Shown here: piece after piece, positions 15,982 through 24,113 of the stretch
Position numbering within the stretch: the first letter of the stretch is position 1
How the letters are laid out: each line of letters opens with the position of its first letter
Origin: Oscillospiraceae bacterium
GTDB taxonomy: Bacteria; Bacillota; Clostridia; Oscillospirales; Oscillospiraceae
Assembly (NCBI GenBank): GCA_015068425.1
Contig: SVKK01000006.1
Coordinates: forward strand, 1-64,000
Length of the DNA stretch: 64,000 nucleotides
Reading direction: 5' to 3'
Made by a program: the position numbers and the translations under genes
Notes under the pieces: model-generated
What the model saw: only the letters and a program-made list of their open reading frames with translations
Told to the model about the DNA's origin: nothing
Database searches by the model: none

Positions 15982-16962
15982 GTGACAGAAAAGAAATTAA
16001 ACCCCGTTCTCAGCTGGATCAAGCTCCACAAAACCGAGATAGGCGCTTACTGCGGACTTCTGCTGTGCATAGTCCTGTTCTCCATAGTGCCCCCTCTCAA
16101 GGGCAAGAGCATCTGGGCTCCTGACAAGCTTGCAACACTTATGAGCAACGTCATAGTTATGGCTCTGCTCAGTGTCGGCGCGGTATTCGTCTATGCCATG
16201 GGCAATATGGACGTGAGTATAGGCAAGCAGGTGGGTCTTTATGCCACCATTATCGTGGCTTTGGGCAACTCCACCGGCAGCCTTATCCCCGGCATACTTG
16301 TGTCCCTTGTTATCGCTATTATTATCGGAGCTATGAACGGCGCCATAGGCGAGCTTTTGCATATTCATCCCGTTGTCTCGTCAGTCGCCTTTATGATGGC
16401 GCTGGGAGGCATCAGCACCGTTACCTATAACGGACTGGGCTCCCGAAATGTTGGTCTCACCAGTATAGACTATCATCTTTTCAAGTCTCCCTGGCTTATG
16501 CTGGCGGCTCTTGTTGTTGAGGTAATTATCATTACCTACCTCTTTAACTACACCAAATACGGCAAATATGCCAAGAGCATAGGCGCTAACCCTGTTGCCG
16601 CGGAGCAAAGCGGCATCAACCTTGTGAAATACAAGGTTATTTCCTATATCATTATGGGCTTCTGCGTGGTGCTGGCAGCTCTTTTCCAGATGGGCTTCAC
16701 CGGCTCCGCCTCCGACTCCACCGGCACCGGTTTTGAAATGAACGTAATGGTGGCCCTTATTCTGGGCGGCATGCCCCTCAACGGCGGTATGCGCTCCAAG
16801 GTAAGCTGCGCTGTGGTAGGCTCCTTCACTCTGGGTCTGCTGGCTGTGGGTCTGCCCCTCATCGGTGTTAAACCCAATCAGGTGTTCATAATCAAGGCGA
16901 TTATTTTCCTTGTGGTTGTTCTCATAACCTGCCGCAAAAAAAGCGGCACACTGCCCAGATAA
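15982..16962 (+). CDS. Sugar ABC transporter permease (RbsC-like) 1
   Basis: A 326-aa integral membrane protein of the branched-chain/ribose permease family, with about nine hydrophobic segments and the NGAIGELLHIHPVVSSVAF and ALILGGMPLNGG segments typical of RbsC-like subunits. The start is GTG at 15982, 7 nt after GAGGAGGGG; a longer ATG form would begin before the RBS. It pairs with the next permease, giving a heteromeric channel. Confidence 0.92.
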   Translation: MTEKKLNPVLSWIKLHKTEIGAYCGLLLCIVLFSIVPPLKGKSIWAPDKLATLMSNVIVMALLSVGAVFVYAMGNMDVSIGKQVGLYATIIVALGNSTGSLIPGILVSLVIAIIIGAMNGAIGELLHIHPVVSSVAFMMALGGISTVTYNGLGSRNVGLTSIDYHLFKSPWLMLAALVVEVIIITYLFNYTKYGKYAKSIGANPVAAEQSGINLVKYKVISYIIMGFCVVLAALFQMGFTGSASDSTGTGFEMNVMVALILGGMPLNGGMRSKVSCAVVGSFTLGLLAVGLPLIGVKPNQVFIIKAIIFLVVVLITCRKKSGTLPR

Positions 16963-16975
16963 GGAGGGAAGAGAA

Positions 16976-17971
16976 ATGAAACGCAAAACAACTCTCGGCC
17001 GTATTATCGGCACTCTCGCTCTCCCCGTGGCAATGTATCTCATTATGATGGTTCTTTGCTACTCCAACGGCAAAATGTACTTCGGCACCTGGAATATGTG
17101 GCGCACCCTTATCGTGGATATTGCCCTGTCCATCACCTGCGCCATGGGCATTGGTCTTCAGTTCAAATGCGGACGCTTCGACTTTTCCGGCGGCGCCATA
17201 ATGCTTTTGACCTCCATCGTTGCCGGCAACGTAGCTCTCAGCATGGATAACAGCGTCGCCGCTATGGTGGTTCTCTGCATTGCGGGTTGTGTTATTCTCT
17301 CTGTGCTTGTTGCTGTTTTCTATGTTTTCGGCAGAGTTCCCGTTGTTATCACAACTATCGGCTTTGCTATGCTTTACGAATCCGTAACTTGCCTCATTTA
17401 CGGCAGCCGCGGAATTAACATAGTCTCCAATATGACTCTGCGCATTTTCTCCACCTACCCCTACGCTCTGATCCCTCTGGCGCTGGCCATCGCCATCTAC
17501 GCTTTCTACAGCTACTGCACCGTCAGCGGCAAGCAGGCGCAGCTCCTTGCCAACAACCAGCAGGCAGCGGTGAATATAGGCATAAGAGAAAAGCAGAATG
17601 TTATCATCAGCTATGTTTTCAGCGGCCTCATCTTCGGCTGCGCCACCATTATTTATATGGCAAACGGAATGCACCGCGCCGCAACCACCTCCATGGCCAC
17701 TGTAGGCGAGCTTTTCAGCAACATTTTGCCCGTGTTCATCGGACTCATTGTGGGTGTATTCTGCGGCGACACCATAGGCACCATAGTCGGTTCTCTGACT
17801 CTCTGCCTGATGTCCTATGGTCTCAAAGCTGTGTTCAGCGATGAGCTCGGCGCTGCCATTTCCACCATATGTATGGGTGTATTCATTCTCGTTATCAATG
17901 TTATCGGCTCTCAGGGCGGCAATATTGTCAAGCTTTTTCGCCGCAAGCCCAAGGAGGAACAAGGCGCATGA
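16976..17971 (+). CDS. Sugar ABC transporter permease (RbsC-like) 2
   Basis: A 331-aa membrane protein of the same family as the preceding gene but clearly diverged. Hydrophobic segments span most of its length; a cytoplasmic GKQAQLLANNQQAAVNIGI segment is probably the ATPase contact. RBS AAGGAGGG lies before the ATG at 16976. Its last 4 nt overlap the GH3 gene (ATGA), so the hydrolase belongs to the transporter operon. Confidence 0.92.
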   Translation: MKRKTTLGRIIGTLALPVAMYLIMMVLCYSNGKMYFGTWNMWRTLIVDIALSITCAMGIGLQFKCGRFDFSGGAIMLLTSIVAGNVALSMDNSVAAMVVLCIAGCVILSVLVAVFYVFGRVPVVITTIGFAMLYESVTCLIYGSRGINIVSNMTLRIFSTYPYALIPLALAIAIYAFYSYCTVSGKQAQLLANNQQAAVNIGIREKQNVIISYVFSGLIFGCATIIYMANGMHRAATTSMATVGELFSNILPVFIGLIVGVFCGDTIGTIVGSLTLCLMSYGLKAVFSDELGAAISTICMGVFILVINVIGSQGGNIVKLFRRKPKEEQGA

Positions 17972-19662
17972 AAACATTTCTCAGCAAAAAACCCTTTTAT
18001 CTCAGCCAGCAGCAGATAAAGTGGGTTGAAGATACCATCGCCTCCATGAGCGAGGATGAAAAGGTGGAACAGCTGTTCTGCCCTCTGCTCTACAGCAACG
18101 ACCCCGGCTATCTGATCCACGCCATCAGCGAGCACCGTTGGGGAGGAATTATGTTCCGCTCCAACCCCGCAAAAGAGGTTCAGACTGCCATCAACACTCT
18201 GCAGGCAAATTCCCCCATCCCTATGATTATCTCTGCAAACCTTGAAGACGGAGGTATCGGCCTTGCCTCCGAAGGTACATATATGGGACGCCAGATGCTC
18301 ATGGCCGCCACCGGCGAAGCTGAGCAGGCACGCCGTCTTGGCCGTATATGCGGTGTGGAGGGCGCCGCCGTGGGTGCCAATGTCACTTATTCACCCATCG
18401 TGGATATAGACATGAACTTTATGAACCCCATCACCAATGCCCGCACCTACGGAAATGACCCGGAAAAGGTTCTGGAAATGGGTCGGGCATATATCGAGGG
18501 TCTCTCCGGCACCGGAGTTTTGCCCACCATAAAGCATTATCCCGGCGACGGTGTGGATTCCCGCGACCAGCATTTGCTCACCAGCGTCAACAGCCTTCCT
18601 CTGGATAAATGGGAGGCAACCTACGGCAAAATTTACCGCGGTCTCATAGAGGACGGCGCTCCCATAGTAATGGCCGGACATATCGCCATGCCCGCAATGG
18701 AGGAGTTCTATGACGGAAAGCCCTGCACACAGGTAATCCCCGGCTCTTTCTCCGCCAATGCCCTTCGCTATCTCCGTGAGGAGCTGGGCTTCAACGGTCT
18801 TATATCCACCGATGCCAGTCCCATGGTTGGAATGATGGCGGTTACCAATCGCGCAGAGGCCGTGCCTCTCGCCATTGAGCATGGCTGCGATATGTTCCTT
18901 TTCACCAAGGATCTGGAAGAAGACCTGAAGTATATGAAGGAGGGCGTGGCCAAGGGTCTGCTCTCCGAGAAGCGCCTTAACGAGGCTCTTGAGCGTATTC
19001 TCGCCCTGAAGGCTCTACTTAAACTTCCCGAAAAGAAGGAAAACGGCACTCTCCTCAAAGGCGAGGAGGCTCTCTCCGTTCTTTCCAATCCCGAGCATCT
19101 TGCCTGGGCGGAAGAGTGCGCGGATAAGGGCGTAACCCTTGTCAAGGATGTGCGCGGCATCCTCCCCCTCTCCCCCGAAAAGCACAAAAAAGTCCTCCTT
19201 GAAATACTGGGCGATTTTGAGTCCAACGACAGAGTCTATGCCCATTTCGAGGCTCGGCTGAAGGAGGCGGGCTTCGAGGTGACAAAGTATATCCCCGAAA
19301 CCTTTGAGACCATTTTCCTTGACGGCGCCGTGGAGAGATTCAAGGCCAAGTATGACCTTGTGTTCTATATCGGCAACATCGAAAATGCCTCCAACAAGAC
19401 CACCGCCCGAATCAACTGGCACACCCTGTTCGGCGCAGGCAACAACCTGCCCTGGTTTGCCAAGGAAGTCCCCACCGTTTTTGTCAGCGTGGGCAATCCC
19501 TACCACCTCTTTGATGTGCCTATGGTGCCCACCTATGTAAACGCCTACTGCCACGCCCCCGCCGTCATCGACGCGGCAATCGATAAGGTGCTGGGCAGGA
19601 GTGAGTTTAAGGGCATAAGCCCCATTGATCCCTTCTGCGGCTGCTGGGACACCAGACTCTAA
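17968..19662 (+). CDS. Glycoside hydrolase family 3 enzyme
   Basis: A 564-aa GH3 protein without a signal peptide, so it acts on imported oligosaccharides. The family segments NARTYGND (R159), KHYPGDG (189-195) and ISTDASPMVGM with the probable nucleophile Asp282 are present, and a second alpha/beta domain follows (about 385-560). The NagZ-like N-terminal layout makes beta-glucosidase and N-acetylglucosaminidase both possible; the operon suggests release of sugar attached to rhamnose. The start is the ATG at 17968, with GGAGG in the upstream permease and a 4-nt overlap. Confidence 0.87.
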   Translation: MKTFLSKKPFYLSQQQIKWVEDTIASMSEDEKVEQLFCPLLYSNDPGYLIHAISEHRWGGIMFRSNPAKEVQTAINTLQANSPIPMIISANLEDGGIGLASEGTYMGRQMLMAATGEAEQARRLGRICGVEGAAVGANVTYSPIVDIDMNFMNPITNARTYGNDPEKVLEMGRAYIEGLSGTGVLPTIKHYPGDGVDSRDQHLLTSVNSLPLDKWEATYGKIYRGLIEDGAPIVMAGHIAMPAMEEFYDGKPCTQVIPGSFSANALRYLREELGFNGLISTDASPMVGMMAVTNRAEAVPLAIEHGCDMFLFTKDLEEDLKYMKEGVAKGLLSEKRLNEALERILALKALLKLPEKKENGTLLKGEEALSVLSNPEHLAWAEECADKGVTLVKDVRGILPLSPEKHKKVLLEILGDFESNDRVYAHFEARLKEAGFEVTKYIPETFETIFLDGAVERFKAKYDLVFYIGNIENASNKTTARINWHTLFGAGNNLPWFAKEVPTVFVSVGNPYHLFDVPMVPTYVNAYCHAPAVIDAAIDKVLGRSEFKGISPIDPFCGCWDTRL

Positions 19663-19670
19663 CTAAAGCC

Positions 19671-19706
19671 AACACGCTCCGGTGCCCTTTTGCCGGAGCG
19701 TGTTTT
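19671..19706 (+). terminator. Terminator of the transporter-GH3 operon
   Basis: A 12-bp stem (AACACGCTCCGG with CCGGAGCGTGTT), 10-nt loop and TTTT. Confidence 0.88.
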
Positions 19707-19734
19707 GCTAAATCCCGAATCAGGAGGAACGCGT

Positions 19735-20577
19735 ATGTTTTATCAGACAGAAAAATTGATGCCCGGTCTAACCCGCATCTGGGACGTGGCTCACACTGCC
19801 ACGTATCTTGTGGAGGGGGAAGAAAAGGCTGTTTTGATCGATACCGGCGTAGGCGTAGGCCAGCTGAAAGCGGTGGTTGACCGTATCACCGATAAGCCCC
19901 TGACCGTGCTGCTCACCCACGGGCATGTTGACCACGCCATGGGCGCGGCCCCATTCGATGATGTCCGCCTAAGTCCTCTGGATAAAGAGATTTATGAAGT
20001 GCACAGCGCATTTGAAATTCGAAAAGGCTATGTGATGGGCGCCGCCATGCAGGGCGCTGACCCCGCCGCGGTGCATGCCGTAAAGGACGGAGACTATTTG
20101 CAGCCTAAAGCCTTTTCCTCCTTCGCCCCTCTATCTCCCGGTGACCGCTTCGAGCTGGGCGGAGTCAGCGTGGAGGTTTTGGAGGGCACGGGCCACACTC
20201 CCGGCTCTCTTACTATGCTCATTCCCGAATGGCGTGTGCTTTTGCTGGGCGATGCCTGCAACCAGTTCACCTTCCTTTTCGATAGCTTCGCTTCCCCTCT
20301 TGAAAGCTACAGACGGATGCTTCTTGGTCTTAAGGAGAAAACGGAAGGCAGATATGACCGGGTGCTTGTATCCCACGGAATGGGCGAAGGCGGAGTGGGA
20401 ATGATAGACAGCGTTATTGCCGTCTGCGACGAAATTTTTGCCGGGCAGGCGGATAATCTTCCCTTCCAAAACCCCATGGGAAGCGGGTTGATTGCCAAGG
20501 CTATGGATTTTTCCCGCTTTTGCCGTGCCGACGGCGGAGAGGGCAATATCATATATAATCCCCAGCGTATGCGCTGA
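19735..20577 (+). CDS. MBL-fold metallo-hydrolase
   Basis: A 280-aa metallo-beta-lactamase-fold protein. The metal motif THGHVDH gives His62, His64, Asp66 and His67, with a later TGHTPGS His and GDACN Asp. No signal peptide. It is probably a thioesterase- or lactonase-type hydrolase; a sugar lactonase role would suit the neighbourhood but is not shown. The start is the ATG at 19735, 7 nt after AGGAGG. Convergent with the AraC-GH39 gene. Confidence 0.85.
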   Translation: MFYQTEKLMPGLTRIWDVAHTATYLVEGEEKAVLIDTGVGVGQLKAVVDRITDKPLTVLLTHGHVDHAMGAAPFDDVRLSPLDKEIYEVHSAFEIRKGYVMGAAMQGADPAAVHAVKDGDYLQPKAFSSFAPLSPGDRFELGGVSVEVLEGTGHTPGSLTMLIPEWRVLLLGDACNQFTFLFDSFASPLESYRRMLLGLKEKTEGRYDRVLVSHGMGEGGVGMIDSVIAVCDEIFAGQADNLPFQNPMGSGLIAKAMDFSRFCRADGGEGNIIYNPQRMR

Positions 20578-20634
20578 GGAATATAAAAAATGCACCCACA
20601 GTTTTTGCTGTGAGCGCATTATTAATCATACATT

Positions 20635-23133
20635 TCAAAGCCCGGTGTCTGCTTTGCTTATTTCCACAAGGCGCAGCTCATGAGGCGCCATCTGCGCCCG
20701 ATATTGCCAATTATCCTGGGTGATAGCTGCCTGATAGATATGAAGATCGGGCTGGGAATTATCCCGAAGCCACTGCACATCCCGGCTGCCCAGCTCCTGA
20801 GCGCCCATTTCCACCCAGCGGTCAAAGGCGCTTCCGTGAGCTTGATTGACTATAGTTTCCCGAATGCGGTACATACCGGCAGGAAGACCGGAGAGAGGAA
20901 GCGTGAGCTCCAAAGTGCTGCGGCGGGGAAAAACTCCGTCTCTCGCGGTCTGGCTAAGACCGAAGCCCTCCTTCAGGAAGAGAGGGTCGAAATGCTGATA
21001 GTTATACAAGATGGCAGCAATGCTGCCGTTTTTCCTGCGTGTGACAAACCAGCCCTCGCCGGAGCCCAGCAGGGTGTCCCCCAACTGCCGCATCAAAACC
21101 ATGGCATGGTAAGGAGGCTTCTTGACTGCGTCCTGCGTGAAAAGTCCCAGGCCTCCGTGGAAGCTCTCATGAGGGGGCTGATTTTCCTCCATAAGGTCTG
21201 TAAGACTCCAGTAACCCAAGGCATCTGTGCGGTCATAGTTATCAAGAAAATTCTTGGCCACATAGCAACCCTTGAAGCAGGTGTCGTTGATCAGATTGCG
21301 GTGGGATACGCACAAATTCCATTCAGTAATGTAGAGAGGAACATGGCTCATACCGACTTCTTCCATAACATTTTGCATTTTGGAAATATATTTGTGGAAG
21401 TGCTCCGGGTCGGCACTGAAGCCGGAGGGTGTGGTAAAGCTTGCTTTGAGACTGTCAAAGTTCTCAAAATCATCTGAGTAATAATGAATATCCATAAACT
21501 GAGGTGTGCAGCCGTTTTCCTTGGAAAAGGCCACAAAGCTGCGCAGCCACTCCAGCTCATAAGCCGTGGTTGGATAGAGAGAGGGAGAGCCGAAGATAAG
21601 CTCACCGTCGAAGCTCTTGAGTGTGCGGAAGGTGTTTTGATACAAGCTGTAAAACTGAGCTGCATCTTCAAAGCCGAACATCTGTATGGAGGTATCGGGC
21701 TCGTTCCATACGCTGTATAGCCATGAGCGTATCTCCTCTGTGCCGTATCTTGAGCGGATATGGGAAAGGAACAGGGCAATCAGGGTGTTCCAATCCTCCA
21801 TACGCTTGGGAGGGCTGACGGTAAAGGGGCTGGCGAATATGGTTTTTTCAGGCGCTGCCGCAATGTCGGCAGGCATAAATGAAAACTGAATCAGTGGCTT
21901 GAGGCCGATAGAAAGAACAAAGTCCAGCAGTTTGTCAATAAGGGTGAAGCTGAACTGCAGGCTGCCGTCTGAGTTTCTGCGGCAGACAAGCATATCGTCG
22001 GAGAAAATGCCGTGGAAGCGCAGATAACGGAAACCCACATCCCGCTGCAGCTGACGCAGCATATCCTGAATCTCGGCCTGCAGCAAATCCTTGGCGCGTC
22101 CAACGCCTATAAAGCTGCGCCATTTATGGGCAAGAGCTTTGCCCCTTGCGGTGCAATCCACCGGCTCAAGGCTCAGCTTGCCCTTTTCCTCCGCGGAGAC
22201 GGGTAAAACAGTGTGGGAACCGACTTCCGGCAGATACTGGGATAAGAGATGAAGGTAATTTTCCGACTTGAAATCCAGATAATTGATGGAAAGAAGCTTA
22301 TCTTTGGCAAAGGGCATAGGTGCAGCAGCGTTTTTTCTATAGGAACTGGGAACTTCGTTATAGCGCTTTTTGAAGGCACGCACAAAGGCTCTGGGGTCGG
22401 AAAAACCGTTGTTGGCGGCGATTTGCTCCACGGGAATATCGGTATGCAGCAGATCCTGAACCGCGTGGTCCAGTCTGAAATTGGTGTAATAAGTGGAGAA
22501 GTTGATGCCCATATACCGCTCAAAGAAGCTGGAAAGGTAGGGTGCGGAAAGATGGGTCTGGTCGGCCAGTTGGTTCAAAGTCAGCTGCTCTTTATAATGC
22601 TCGCTTATGTAGCGAAGAATTCCGTTGAGCCGCTCCAGATGCTTTCGGGTATTGGCTTCGCCCGCAGGTTTTTCCACCTTGAAGTTCTCCACCAGCTCGC
22701 TGAGCAGGCGATAGGCCAGGGAGCGGCTGTGAAACAGCGAAACGCCGCCGGCATTGGATTGGAGCATAGAGGCGATGATCTGCTTGATGCCGCGGAACTT
22801 CTCCCGATTATCGCAGTCTGTGGAGTTGCAGTTGAAGTAAAGTGTCTGCAGCAGATCCTGGGGCAGGTCGAATTTGGAAAGCTTGACCTGCACGGCGATC
22901 ATAACGCAATCGTCGGAATGCAGCTCGTGGATAACGTTGCTGTTGATAAGAAGCATATCGTCCTGCTGCAGAGTTGTCTGGCTGTCTCCGGCCAAAACGC
23001 TTACCTCACCGGCCAGTACGAACAGCAATTCAAGGCTTTCGTGCCAATGGCGGGTGACATCTCCCAGCTTATGCATATAAAGCCGGACGGGGTTATTCTG
23101 GTCAAAGGGGATTATCTCATGACGCGCTTCCAT
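20635..23133 (-). CDS. AraC-type regulator fused to a GH39 glycosidase domain
   Basis: An 832-aa fusion. Residues 1-85 form a cupin sensor and about 165-268 an AraC double helix-turn-helix (LTLNQLADQTHLSAPYLSSFF and EQIAANNGFSDPRAFVRAFKKRY in parts). About 335-760 is a GH39 barrel (GRAKDLL, GFRYLRFHGIFSDD) and a C-terminal beta-domain ends the protein. Both GH39 catalytic residues remain: acid/base Glu478 in WNEPD and nucleophile Glu604 in YITEWN. No signal peptide. It probably senses or cleaves an intracellular xyloside or rhamnoside and controls the divergent genes. The start is the ATG at 23133 after CGGAGGC; 21 upstream in-frame residues lie before the RBS. Confidence 0.9.
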   Translation of the reverse strand: MEARHEIIPFDQNNPVRLYMHKLGDVTRHWHESLELLFVLAGEVSVLAGDSQTTLQQDDMLLINSNVIHELHSDDCVMIAVQVKLSKFDLPQDLLQTLYFNCNSTDCDNREKFRGIKQIIASMLQSNAGGVSLFHSRSLAYRLLSELVENFKVEKPAGEANTRKHLERLNGILRYISEHYKEQLTLNQLADQTHLSAPYLSSFFERYMGINFSTYYTNFRLDHAVQDLLHTDIPVEQIAANNGFSDPRAFVRAFKKRYNEVPSSYRKNAAAPMPFAKDKLLSINYLDFKSENYLHLLSQYLPEVGSHTVLPVSAEEKGKLSLEPVDCTARGKALAHKWRSFIGVGRAKDLLQAEIQDMLRQLQRDVGFRYLRFHGIFSDDMLVCRRNSDGSLQFSFTLIDKLLDFVLSIGLKPLIQFSFMPADIAAAPEKTIFASPFTVSPPKRMEDWNTLIALFLSHIRSRYGTEEIRSWLYSVWNEPDTSIQMFGFEDAAQFYSLYQNTFRTLKSFDGELIFGSPSLYPTTAYELEWLRSFVAFSKENGCTPQFMDIHYYSDDFENFDSLKASFTTPSGFSADPEHFHKYISKMQNVMEEVGMSHVPLYITEWNLCVSHRNLINDTCFKGCYVAKNFLDNYDRTDALGYWSLTDLMEENQPPHESFHGGLGLFTQDAVKKPPYHAMVLMRQLGDTLLGSGEGWFVTRRKNGSIAAILYNYQHFDPLFLKEGFGLSQTARDGVFPRRSTLELTLPLSGLPAGMYRIRETIVNQAHGSAFDRWVEMGAQELGSRDVQWLRDNSQPDLHIYQAAITQDNWQYRAQMAPHELRLVEISKADTGL

Positions 23134-23167
23134 AAAGCTGCCTCCGTTTCTTTTCGGTGGTGTTAAT

Positions 23168-23196
23168 ATTATAACATTGATATAAGCGCAATTCAA
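23168..23196 (-). promoter_or_regulatory. SigmaA promoter of the AraC-GH39 gene
   Basis: On the minus strand TTGAAT, 17-nt spacer, perfect TATAAT, 35 nt before the start codon. Confidence 0.8.
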
Positions 23197-23390
23197 TCCG
23201 CAGGCTACATTATTTCATGCCGCAGCTTTCCCTTTTCCCATAAAACAGAGAAAGCGGAACCCCCCGCGCTTAAAAAATCGCCTATTTTCCCTCTTGAAAA
23301 CCGCAAATAATCTGTATTTATCGCCGTATTTCAGGCTTTTGACCGTGAAAAACCCGGATTTTTTAGCAATTATATGTGAAATCTTAAAAA

Positions 23391-23434
23391 TTGGCACTAT
23401 CAACACGAAAGGTGCTATTATATAATATAGTCAA
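23391..23434 (+). promoter_or_regulatory. Putative promoter/operator of the pgmB-rhamnosidase operon
   Basis: TTGGCA at 23391, then TATTAT at 23416 (19-nt spacer) or TATAAT at 23421. Two TCAACAC copies flank the -10 region (23401 and 23431), possible activator sites. The rest of the 340-bp divergent gap is A+T-rich and featureless. Confidence 0.5.
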
Positions 23435-23473
23435 CACATTCCTTGGAAAATTTCTGTATGGAGGATTATAGAT

Positions 23474-24112
23474 ATGAATGTAAAGGGAGTAATTTTTGAT
23501 CTGGATGGAGTTATCTGTTTCACCGACGAATACCACTATCTGGCATGGAAGGAAATGGCCGACGGTATGGGTGTCTATTTTGACCGTGAGATCAATAACC
23601 GTCTGCGCGGTGTTTCCCGCATGGCAAGTCTGGACATCATTCTGGAGCGCTATTCCGGCCCTGCTCTGACTGATGCCGAAAAAGAGTCCCTTGCCGCCAA
23701 AAAGAACGATATCTACCGAAGCCTGCTCAGCCGCATGAGCCCTGCAGATCTTTCCGATGAGGTGAAGCTCACTCTGGACGCTCTTCGCGCAAAAGGACTT
23801 AAGCTGGCTATTGGCTCTTCCAGCAAAAATGCCCCCTTTATTCTGGAGCGCATTGGTCTTGCCGGCTATTTCGACGCCATCTCCGACGGAAACAACATCA
23901 GCCGTTCCAAGCCTGACCCCGAGGTTTTCCTGAAAGCGGCTGAATTTCTGGGTCTCGCCCCCGCTGAGTGCCTTGTGGTGGAGGATGCCATTGCCGGCGC
24001 CGAAGCCGGTCACGCAGGGGGATTTGAGGTTGCCTGCGTTGGAGACGCAAGTGAGGCCAAAGCCGGTGACCACAACATGAGCTGCTTCGCACAGCTTCTG
24101 GAGGTTTTATAA
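23474..24112 (+). CDS. pgmB: Beta-phosphoglucomutase (HAD superfamily)
   Basis: A 212-aa HAD enzyme. The nucleophile motif FDLDGVI has Asp9 and Asp11, followed by the cap-domain RGVSRMASLDIIL typical of beta-PGM, then SSSKNAPFIL and GxEDAxAGxxAA-like VEDAIAGAEAG. It converts beta-glucose-1-phosphate to glucose-6-phosphate, usually after a GH65-type phosphorylase. No phosphorylase gene is present in the window, which is odd. The gene overlaps no other; the rhamnosidase starts 1 nt after its stop. RBS TGGAGG lies 9 nt upstream of the ATG. Confidence 0.88.
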   Translation: MNVKGVIFDLDGVICFTDEYHYLAWKEMADGMGVYFDREINNRLRGVSRMASLDIILERYSGPALTDAEKESLAAKKNDIYRSLLSRMSPADLSDEVKLTLDALRAKGLKLAIGSSSKNAPFILERIGLAGYFDAISDGNNISRSKPDPEVFLKAAEFLGLAPAECLVVEDAIAGAEAGHAGGFEVACVGDASEAKAGDHNMSCFAQLLEVL

Positions 24113-24113
24113 T

